Assembly: GCA_004321915.1 (NCBI GenBank)
Contig: SCQE01000068.1
Location: 33,916 to 97,915 of the forward strand
From: Nitrospirota bacterium
GTDB taxonomy: Bacteria; Nitrospirota; Thermodesulfovibrionia; Thermodesulfovibrionales; Dissulfurispiraceae
Length of the DNA: 64,000 bases
Direction: 5' to 3'
Of this stretch, positions 24,939-31,780 are shown one piece after another; within the stretch, counting starts at the first letter, position 1; every line of letters begins with the position of its first letter. A program made the translations under genes and the position numbers. The notes beneath the pieces are model-generated. The model was not told the DNA's origin, did no database searches, and saw only the letters and a program-made list of their open reading frames with translations.

Positions 24939-25340
24939 TCAGATTAGAAGAATGACCGAATGTAAAGAGGAGAGAGTCTTATGATGTGACGATACCTGTG
25001 GAATTAAAAGCCTGCTGAAATATTCTGCATGATTTGATGACGACAATACCGGAGATGCTGAAATAAGCGGAAACGTTTGAACGTAACGCGGAGCATTATT
25101 GGTATGCGCCGTAGCGCTGATAAACTGCACATCCTTGCAAGGGCCGCAGGCATCGTTTTCCATCCCTTCAAGCCGTGACCCGGCGCTCTCCCCGTTACAT
25201 GCATCGACAAACTCTATTGCAACATGTCCGTCATTGCCGAAACAGAGGAGAGTCCCTTCGGGACCGAAGAATGAAGCAAAGAGGAATAACAACAGCATAA
25301 ATACCGTTGATAATGTTTTAATACGTGTAACCCCGTTCAT
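24939..25340 (-). CDS. Small exported Cys/His protein at the head of the czc operon
   Basis: 133 residues. Signal-like hydrophobic segment at about 10-25. The mature part begins LLCFGNDGHVAIEF, a motif I associate with small proteins leading RND metal efflux operons (CzcI-like position). It has a second Cys and a CGPC pair at about residues 66-69, followed by several His, including a terminal SSHHK. A periplasmic metal-binding or sensing role is plausible from composition and position. The ATG at 25340 has only a weak AGG upstream. Confidence 0.68.
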   Translation of the reverse strand: MNGVTRIKTLSTVFMLLLFLFASFFGPEGTLLCFGNDGHVAIEFVDACNGESAGSRLEGMENDACGPCKDVQFISATAHTNNAPRYVQTFPLISASPVLSSSNHAEYFSRLLIPQVSSHHKTLSSLHSVILLI

Positions 25341-25381
25341 TTAATAACCTAACGCAATTCCGGACACTCCGTCAAGGTATG

Positions 25382-25400
25382 AATATTCGGTGCGAATATT
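25382..25400. promoter_or_regulatory. Palindromic operator between czc operon and NERD-like gene
   Basis: AATATTCG-GTG-CGAATATT (25382-25400) is a perfect 8-3-8 inverted repeat in the divergent intergenic region. Its size and A/T-rich arms suit a dimeric ArsR/SmtB-like or other metal-responsive repressor. No such regulator gene lies alongside. Confidence 0.5.
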
Positions 25401-25401
25401 A

Positions 25402-25430
25402 TTGACTTTAACGTCCGGCGGATTTAGGCT
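25402..25430 (+). promoter_or_regulatory. Possible promoter of NERD-like gene
   Basis: TTGACT (25402-25407), 17-bp spacer, weak TAGGCT (25425-25430). The ATG at 25438 follows by 7 nt without a Shine-Dalgarno, so a leaderless transcript is predicted if this is real. It abuts the palindrome. Confidence 0.4.
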
Positions 25431-25437
25431 AAAAGAT

Positions 25438-25953
25438 ATGCCGATCGAACTGATCAAAAAAATCCTGAACAGAAACAAAAAGCGGTCCGAAAGCGTGGCC
25501 TCGGTCTTAGGGGCGCTGACTGAGGACTACAAGGTCTTTAAAGACATGCTGTATAACCAAAGCAGCATCGACTACGTTATATTCAACCGGGAGCGCGGGT
25601 TTTTCATGGTAAACCTGCTGCACGGCAAGGGCGATGTTTCCTGCGACGGCAAGAACCTTTTGATGAAAAAGAAGGTTTGCTCGGACATAATACGCAAAAC
25701 CCTGCAGGATGTGTTCTGGTTGAAATCGACTATCAGGGAACGCATCGGCATAGACGCTGCGATAACACCTTTTGTCGTGTGCGAAAACGCGAGGGTCAAA
25801 CTCGACACGCCTTTTGCCGGCATAAATGTCATAGAAAGCGGCGCTCTGCGGGGGGCCATGCTTACGCCCTTAAAAGAAGAGCTTCCTCAAGGGATGCTTG
25901 TTTTACTGAGGGAGTTGTACGTCGGACAGAATCTCAGCAGCCCGACCATCTGA
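25438..25953 (+). CDS. NERD-like protein without nuclease residues
   Basis: 171 residues. The order IDYVIFNRERGFFMV ... GDVSCDGKNLLM ... ITPFVVCENARVKL ... INVIES follows the nuclease-related (NERD) fold: strand with Asp, beta-hairpin, helix carrying the partner-strand region, then the PVHGVVVF-like strand. The catalytic E-x-K of NERD is replaced by N-L-L (MVNLLHG), so nuclease activity is unlikely. A distal GTG at 25390 lies inside the palindromic operator and is rejected. The stop is 2 nt from the convergent kinase stop. Function unknown; fold assignment is moderate. Confidence 0.6.
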   Translation: MPIELIKKILNRNKKRSESVASVLGALTEDYKVFKDMLYNQSSIDYVIFNRERGFFMVNLLHGKGDVSCDGKNLLMKKKVCSDIIRKTLQDVFWLKSTIRERIGIDAAITPFVVCENARVKLDTPFAGINVIESGALRGAMLTPLKEELPQGMLVLLRELYVGQNLSSPTI

Positions 25954-25955
25954 AA

Positions 25956-27827
25956 CTAACCGCGTCCCATCACGTCCTTTATCAAGGCCGCAATCTCCGC
26001 CGCTTGATAGGGTTTGTGCAGGACAGCCTTAAAACCGTAGTTTTTATAGTTGACCATGACCGGATTGTACGAATAACCGCTGGAGACCACGGCCTTGATT
26101 TCAGGATCGAATTTGAGCAGCTCTTCGAGCGTTTCCTGTCCGCCCATCCCGCCGGGTACGGTAAGGTCCAGTATCGCCATATCGAAGGAGTTGCGCGATT
26201 CTTTTGCGCTTTTGTATGCGTCAATCGCCTCTTTTCCGTCCCGGACAAAAACTATTTCATACCCGTTTTTCTTAAAGAGGATGGCTGCGACCTGTCCGAT
26301 CATCTCTTCGTCGTCCATCAAGAGCACACGCCCTGTTTTGGGGACCGGGGTTTCGCTGATCGGGGGGGCGACGGTCGGGGTTTCAGGTGCGGCGGCAGGC
26401 AGGTATATCGTAAATGTCGAGCCTTTTCCCTGCTCGGATTCCACTGCGATGTGCCCCTCGTGGTTTTTTAAAATCGTATAGCAGATTGCCAAGCCGAGCC
26501 CCACGCCTTTCTGTGCGCCGAGTTTTTTTGTCGTAAAATAAGGACCGAAAATCTTTTCCATATTTTCTTTCGATATCCCCGCCCCTTGGTCGCTGATGGA
26601 AGCTTTTACATAGTTGCCCTCTCTTAACGGCAGATTGCCGGACGCTCCGAGATGGAAATTTTCGGCCCTGACGCCGAGTGTCCCGCCTTCCGGCATGGCC
26701 TCCCTCGCATTGATCGCGAGGTTGTGCACAACTTCGCTTATGCGGACCGTATCTATCTCTACCGGCCAAAGGTCTTCGGGAATATCGAACTCCGGTTTTA
26801 TATTGGAGCCCGTCATTGCAAAGGTGACCGAGTTCTTCAGTATGTCCGAAAGCGCGGCCCTTTTTTTGTCTTCGTCCCCGGCCTGAGAGAAGGCGAAAAG
26901 CTGCTTTGTCAGGTCCCTCGCTTGCAGCGACGCGCCTTGGGCCATCTTAAGTATTTCGTAAAGTTCGTTGTTCCTGTCTGTCGAATCTAAAGCGAGCGCG
27001 ATGCAGCTCATTATTCCGGTGAGCAGATTGTTGAAGTCGTGGGCGATCCCCCCGGCAAGCACGCCTATGGATTCGAGGTTTCTTGTCCTGAGCATCTCCC
27101 GCTCCATCTCTTTGCTCAGCGTGATGTCTCTGAACGCTGTGACTGCGCCTACTATCTGTCCGTTCTCGATGACCGGCGTCGAAATATATGACACCGGCAG
27201 CATGGTCCCGTCTTTGCGCGTAAATACATCGTCTTCGGCGAAGCGGGGACGACCGCTCGACAGCACACCGATAACAGGACATTCATTTCCGGGCAGGGGC
27301 CCCCTGTCCGTTTTCTGAAAATGAAAGATGTCATGGACATTCCTGCCGAGCAGCTCCGTTTCTGTCCATCCTAAAAGCTTCTCGGCCTCGGGGTTCATAA
27401 ATACAAGTTCGCAATTTTTGTTAAGGACGTAAACGCCTTCTCCGAGCGCTGCGGTTATGTCCCGCAGCTTCTTTTCGCTTTTTCTGACCGATTCTTCCGC
27501 TATGGCGTCGGGGCTGTTGTCGTAAAGTTGGCGCAATTTCCGTCTTTCGAATTCTACATTGGTCAGGGCATTTTTCAGAATGTCTTCGCTGTCCTTTTTT
27601 GTTGCCAGAAGCTGCGTGATAACGGCCGTGCAGACGGTGATGCAAACTATGAAAAAAAGGCGGTAATAAAGTTCGAACCCTCCGGGGTAGAGTCCGAAAA
27701 ACAGAAGGTCTGGAAATGTCCCTTTATTGAAAACGAATGAGTCTATTAGAGAATCGATGACCCAGAAAGCAAGGCCGAACAAAAGCGCGACCGATAAAGG
27801 TCTATATTTGGGGGACAATGGGGCCAT
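25956..27827 (-). CDS. Membrane hybrid histidine kinase (PAS-HisKA-HATPase-receiver)
   Basis: 623 residues. Two N-terminal membrane spans (about 12-32 and 50-72), a short coiled coil, a PAS domain (about 118-240; ITAALGEGVYVLNKN), HisKA-type dimer domain with phospho-accepting His in GGIAHDFNNLL, HATPase with N box NLAINAREAMPEGG and G boxes DQGAGI and GVGLGLAI. A C-terminal receiver (about 500-620) has acceptor Asp in MAILDLTVPGG. There is no periplasmic sensor domain, so the input is the membrane or PAS. Partner regulator not evident. Confidence 0.93.
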   Translation of the reverse strand: MAPLSPKYRPLSVALLFGLAFWVIDSLIDSFVFNKGTFPDLLFFGLYPGGFELYYRLFFIVCITVCTAVITQLLATKKDSEDILKNALTNVEFERRKLRQLYDNSPDAIAEESVRKSEKKLRDITAALGEGVYVLNKNCELVFMNPEAEKLLGWTETELLGRNVHDIFHFQKTDRGPLPGNECPVIGVLSSGRPRFAEDDVFTRKDGTMLPVSYISTPVIENGQIVGAVTAFRDITLSKEMEREMLRTRNLESIGVLAGGIAHDFNNLLTGIMSCIALALDSTDRNNELYEILKMAQGASLQARDLTKQLFAFSQAGDEDKKRAALSDILKNSVTFAMTGSNIKPEFDIPEDLWPVEIDTVRISEVVHNLAINAREAMPEGGTLGVRAENFHLGASGNLPLREGNYVKASISDQGAGISKENMEKIFGPYFTTKKLGAQKGVGLGLAICYTILKNHEGHIAVESEQGKGSTFTIYLPAAAPETPTVAPPISETPVPKTGRVLLMDDEEMIGQVAAILFKKNGYEIVFVRDGKEAIDAYKSAKESRNSFDMAILDLTVPGGMGGQETLEELLKFDPEIKAVVSSGYSYNPVMVNYKNYGFKAVLHKPYQAAEIAALIKDVMGRG

Positions 27828-27894
27828 AAAGAAAATTATACAAGCTTATTCTTAATCAGGCAATTTTTTTAATGCGACCGTGGTCGATGCGCGT

Positions 27895-28794
27895 TTATTT
27901 CGGGGAGGGCAGGTTCTCTTTGAGGTAATCTATGAACGCCTGATACAGGCGGGGCAGGGGGCGTCGTCCTGAAGAGGCTACATACAGGGTGCGCTTCATT
28001 TTTACGCCTCGGATGCGAACTTCATCGAGCAGGCCGGCTTTGAGGTCGTCCCTTACCGCAAACCGCGAAATAATGGCCGCTCCGAGCCCTGCTTTAACTG
28101 CCTCTTTGAGCGAGTCTGTTGAACCCAATATGGCCACGACATTAAGCGCCCGGATGGATATTTTGTGGAGCAGGTGCTGTTTTTCCATGCTTTTACGGGC
28201 GTCAGACTCTTCTTCTCTCATCAGGAGCGGTATGCGGAAAATCCCGAGCGGTGATATTATTTTTTTTGGGAGGTAGCCGGGCGCGGTCACCAGCACCATT
28301 TCATCGTCTATGGAATGCAGGTAGTTGATGCCTTCACGCTCTTTACGGTCTTCGACAACGCCGATAAGCAATACGCCTTTTTCGATCTGCTCGTATATGT
28401 CGCCGGTGTTTTTTACTATAAGCTGGAAAAAGACCTTCGGGTAAAGTTTTCTGAACTCGGCCGCGACGTACGGCAGCATGTAAGAGCCGGGCGAACTGCC
28501 GGTCCCGATGGTAAGCAGCCCCTCGATCTCCTCCTGTTCGGTTTTCCCGAAATCCTCTTTCAGGTCTTTCAGTTTGAGTATCAGCTCTTCGGCTTTATTG
28601 TAGAGAAGGTCGGCCTCTTTGGTCGGGATGTTTTTCTTGCCGTTGCGGTCGAAGAGCTTGACGCCGAGGTCGTCTTCGAGCCGCTTGATATGCATGCTTA
28701 CCGTCGGCTGCGTCAGGTGCAGTTCCTCCGATGCGCGGGAGAAGCTGCGCGACCGGTACACCGAAGAAAAGACCTGAAGCTGATAAATGTCCAT
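27895..28794 (-). CDS. LysR-family transcriptional regulator (CysB/CysL-like)
   Basis: 299 residues. N-terminal winged HTH (residues 1-60: MDIYQLQVFSSVYRSRSFSRAS, then LHLTQPTVSMHIKRLEDDLG) and a periplasmic-binding-like effector domain from about 88. The opening of the effector domain (TIGTGSSPGSYMLPYVAAEF) is of the CysB/CysL/CbbR branch. It follows the pseudo-receiver gene in the same direction across a hairpin (28811-28841), so it may have its own promoter. Target genes are unknown; no divergent partner is present. Confidence 0.92.
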   Translation of the reverse strand: MDIYQLQVFSSVYRSRSFSRASEELHLTQPTVSMHIKRLEDDLGVKLFDRNGKKNIPTKEADLLYNKAEELILKLKDLKEDFGKTEQEEIEGLLTIGTGSSPGSYMLPYVAAEFRKLYPKVFFQLIVKNTGDIYEQIEKGVLLIGVVEDRKEREGINYLHSIDDEMVLVTAPGYLPKKIISPLGIFRIPLLMREEESDARKSMEKQHLLHKISIRALNVVAILGSTDSLKEAVKAGLGAAIISRFAVRDDLKAGLLDEVRIRGVKMKRTLYVASSGRRPLPRLYQAFIDYLKENLPSPK

Positions 28795-28810
28795 TATGCG
28801 ATAAATCGAA

Positions 28811-28841
28811 CGGGGACAAATCCCGATGAGATCTGTCCCCG
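28811..28841. terminator. Hairpin between pilT operon and lysR gene
   Basis: CGGGGACA (28811-28818) and TGTCCCCG (28834-28841) form a perfect 8-bp stem with a 15-nt loop. The trailing U-run is weak on the minus strand, so termination may be partial. Confidence 0.5.
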
Positions 28842-28857
28842 CGCTTTATTGAATTTT

Positions 28858-29334
28858 TTACATCTTTCCGAATTTTGCCATACTTTCTCTGTAAACTTTG
28901 CAGAACTGGTCGTTGGCGGCGATCGCTTTTTTCAGTACGGCCCTTGAATTCGGCAGGTCGGACTGGTTTACGACAACATGCACGCTCTTTTCGAACGCCT
29001 GCATATTGTCCATCGTAGTAAAGTTTTTTCCGAAAAGCGCGAAGAAGGTGGTCCTTCTGGCGCTCATCGGCATTTTCTGGATATGGGCCAGAAACTCGTT
29101 GTTGTCGGGAGTCGACCCTGCAAAAGATTCGCTTATCACAACTACATCGTAGCGGTTGAACTTTATCTTGTCGAAGGCGTCGTCCACGTTCGGCGCTGTA
29201 TCAACGGCGTATTTGAGTTCGCGCAGTCCCGAGGCTACGGCCTTTTGCGCGTCCTGATTGTCGTCGCAGATAAGCGCGGTCTTGGCCCCTTCGTCGTACT
29301 CTTTAAGTATATCGTCGATTTTTTCTTCAGCCAT
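28858..29334 (-). CDS. Pseudo-receiver domain protein in the pilT operon
   Basis: 158 residues with a CheY-like fold: acidic pair in ALICDDNQDAQ (about residue 20-28), then DVVVISESFAGS where the phospho-acceptor Asp should stand but Ser/Glu are found, and the final-strand Lys replaced (VHVVVNQSD). It therefore should not be phosphorylated by a kinase. It lies 12 nt after the second pilT-like gene, so it likely modulates the retraction ATPase by protein contact. This inference rests on operon position. Confidence 0.78.
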   Translation of the reverse strand: MAEEKIDDILKEYDEGAKTALICDDNQDAQKAVASGLRELKYAVDTAPNVDDAFDKIKFNRYDVVVISESFAGSTPDNNEFLAHIQKMPMSARRTTFFALFGKNFTTMDNMQAFEKSVHVVVNQSDLPNSRAVLKKAIAANDQFCKVYRESMAKFGKM

Positions 29335-29346
29335 GTGATAACCCCC

Positions 29347-30531
29347 TTATCTTGACCCGAGCTTGACCTTCTTGTCATAGCTCTTGTCGATTTTCAGCCC
29401 TTCGATATCGGTTGTTTTTTCGCCCTTCTTGCTCTTTATAACGTCTATGCCCCTGCCTACTACAGGCTTGTGCGAAGCGTAAGCCATGGCGGTCTCTTCG
29501 GTGATGACTTCATCTTCGAACAGTTGTAAAATCGCCTTGTCGAAGGTCTGCATCCCGTAAGAATCGCCGGTCTCGATGATTTCGTAAAAGGTCTTGCCTT
29601 CCGACTCTCCGTTCAGGATGGAGTCTTTCACCCTCAGGTTTGTTCTCATGATCTCTATGACCGCGACTCGGCCGCCGCCGACCTTGGGCAGGAGTCTCTG
29701 GCTTACTACCCAGCGGATAGTGTCCGCGAGCCGTATCCTGATCTGTTTTTCCTCGTCCTTGTCGAACATGCCGAGGATCCTGTTTATGGTCTGTCCCGCG
29801 TCTATGGTGTGCAGCGTCGAAAGGACAAGGTGTCCTGTTTCTGCCGCGGACAGGCCGATCTCGACCGTTTCCCTGTCTCTCATTTCACCGACGAGGATGA
29901 CCTTCGGGGCCTGACGCAGCGCGGCCCTCAGCCCTGTGGCGAAGGTGTCGAAGTCTATTCCCATTTCCCTCTGATTGAAGGTCGCTTTTATGTGGGGGTG
30001 CGCGAACTCGACAGGGTCTTCGAGTGTCAGGACATGCACGGATTTGTTTTCGTTTATAAGTCTCAGCACCGCTGCCAAGGTCGATGACTTACCGCTTCCG
30101 GTTGCGCCCGTGACCAGCACGAGGCCGTTCTTTTCTTCGCCTATGCCGTTCAGCGCCTCAGGCACCTTTAAATCTGCGAGCGTAGGTATTTGCGTCGAGA
30201 GTTTTCTTAAGATGATCGAATACTGTCCGCGCTGAGAGAATATGTTGACCCTGAATCTAGCCTTGCCCGGCAGCGAGTACGAACTGTCGCAAGAACCTTC
30301 GCTGACGAGCGTTTCGGTCAGCCTTCGGTCCGAGTTGATGAGGTTCATAGCGAGGATCTCGTTTTGAAACGGCGTCAGCGCCGGTATCGACAGCTTGTCG
30401 AACGTCACAGGCACAAGCTGTCCGGACGACTCGACCTGAGGCGGCTTTCCGACCGTTATGTTCAGGTCCGACACGTTGCCGTGGCTGTCGAGCATGGTGC
30501 CGAGTATGTAATCCAGTTCCGCTTTTCTCAT
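29347..30531 (-). CDS. pilU: Second PilT/PilU-type retraction ATPase
   Basis: 394 residues. PAS-like N-domain (about 1-110), RecA-like domain with Walker A GATGSGKSS (about residue 140), Asp box HVLTLEDPVEFAH, Walker B VILVGEMRDRET, and His box GHLVLSTLHT. A 40-residue C-terminal tail (from about 352, Lys-rich) exceeds classical PilT. It lies 55 nt downstream of a standard pilT, the usual pilT-pilU arrangement. It assists type IV pilus retraction; the PilU name is by position and tail, not proof. Confidence 0.88.
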   Translation of the reverse strand: MRKAELDYILGTMLDSHGNVSDLNITVGKPPQVESSGQLVPVTFDKLSIPALTPFQNEILAMNLINSDRRLTETLVSEGSCDSSYSLPGKARFRVNIFSQRGQYSIILRKLSTQIPTLADLKVPEALNGIGEEKNGLVLVTGATGSGKSSTLAAVLRLINENKSVHVLTLEDPVEFAHPHIKATFNQREMGIDFDTFATGLRAALRQAPKVILVGEMRDRETVEIGLSAAETGHLVLSTLHTIDAGQTINRILGMFDKDEEKQIRIRLADTIRWVVSQRLLPKVGGGRVAVIEIMRTNLRVKDSILNGESEGKTFYEIIETGDSYGMQTFDKAILQLFEDEVITEETAMAYASHKPVVGRGIDVIKSKKGEKTTDIEGLKIDKSYDKKVKLGSR

Positions 30532-30586
30532 TTAATTCCTCCCTTCCGAATTTGCTTCTTAGTTCTTACTTTTGACTTCTCCCTTT

Positions 30587-31660
30587 TTAAAATTCCGGCG
30601 GCGGCGTTTTTAAGAACTGCACGAATTTGCTCTTGTCTATGCATTTGTCGTAAGCCTCTTCAGGGCTTATCCATCCCTTTTTCAGAACATCCATAATAGA
30701 ATCGTCCAGCGTCTGCATGCCGAGCTTCTTGCCCGTCTGCATGGCGGACGGCAGCTGATGGGTCTTGGACTCTCTTATCAGGTTGCCTACCGCGTAGGTG
30801 CAGACCAGTATTTCCAAGGCGCAGCACCTGCCTTTTTTGTCGACCCTCTTGAATAGGTTCTGGGCTATGACCCCTTTTAAGGCCTCGGACAGCGTTGTCC
30901 TTATCTGTGCCTGCTGATTTGCGGGGAAAACGTCTATTACCCTGTCAACCGTTTTGGCCGCGCTGGTCGTGTGCAGTGTGCCGAAGACAAGGTGGCCTGT
31001 GGCCGCGGCTTCAAGCGCAAGCGCAATGGTTTCCAAGTCTCTCATTTCACCTACGAGTATTATGTCGGGGTCTTCACGCAGGGCGCCTCTCAATGCGGCA
31101 GAGAACGATCTGGTATGCTGCCCTATCTCTCTGTGGTTCACCACGCAGCCTTGGCTTTTGTGGACGAATTCTATCGGGTCTTCGACGGTTATTATGTGGT
31201 CTTTTCTGTTTTTGTTCGCATGGTCTATGATTGCCGCGAGTGTCGTCGATTTGCCGCTGCCGGTCGGGCCTGTGACCAGCACGAGCCCTTTGTGGAGCAT
31301 AGCGAATTTTTTGCAGATATCGGGAAGGCCGAGCTGCTCGGCGGTAAGCACGTTACTCGGGATTTCCCTGAAGACCGCGGCCACGCCGTATTTCTGACGG
31401 AAGAAGTTTGCGCGGTATCTTGCGAGTCCCGGTATTTCGTAGCCGAAGTCAACGTCGCCGGTCTCTTCAAAGGTCTTCACCTTGTCTTCCGGGGCTATCT
31501 CGTACAGCATGCCCTTGAGTTCGTCATTTTCGAGGATCTTGTAATCGACCCTCTCCATTTCGCCTCTGACGCGGAGCACCGGTTGCGAACCGGAAACCAT
31601 GTGAAGGTCTGAGGCCCCTTGCTCGTTCATGAGCTTGAAAAAAGCGTCAATTTTTGCCAT
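30587..31660 (-). CDS. pilT: Type IV pilus retraction ATPase PilT
   Basis: 357 residues, standard PilT length. N-domain (about 1-100), Walker A GPTGSGKSTTLAA (about 132-144), Asp box HIITVEDPIEFVH, Walker B IILVGEMRDLETI, His box GHLVFGTLHT, and the PilT-specific AIRNLIRE-like segment here as AVGNLIRESKTHQ. It hydrolyses ATP at the inner-membrane base to depolymerise pilin for twitching. It is first gene of a three-gene unit with GGAGGG upstream of the ATG and its own promoter. Confidence 0.95.
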   Translation of the reverse strand: MAKIDAFFKLMNEQGASDLHMVSGSQPVLRVRGEMERVDYKILENDELKGMLYEIAPEDKVKTFEETGDVDFGYEIPGLARYRANFFRQKYGVAAVFREIPSNVLTAEQLGLPDICKKFAMLHKGLVLVTGPTGSGKSTTLAAIIDHANKNRKDHIITVEDPIEFVHKSQGCVVNHREIGQHTRSFSAALRGALREDPDIILVGEMRDLETIALALEAAATGHLVFGTLHTTSAAKTVDRVIDVFPANQQAQIRTTLSEALKGVIAQNLFKRVDKKGRCCALEILVCTYAVGNLIRESKTHQLPSAMQTGKKLGMQTLDDSIMDVLKKGWISPEEAYDKCIDKSKFVQFLKTPPPEF

Positions 31661-31710
31661 CTTGTTCTCCCTCCGGATTTTTTTTAGCGGCCACGCAGTT
31701 ATTGCTATTC

Positions 31711-31739
31711 AACATATCAGACGGCAGTATGTTTGTCAA
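31711..31739 (-). promoter_or_regulatory. Sigma-70 promoter of the pilT operon
   Basis: On the minus strand: TTGACA (31734-31739), 17-bp spacer, TATGTT (31711-31716). Leader about 45 nt, with GGAGGG before the pilT ATG. Confidence 0.7.
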
Positions 31740-31780
31740 GATGACGTTTGCCGTCGTTGTTGTGGAGTTTGCTTTTATAT

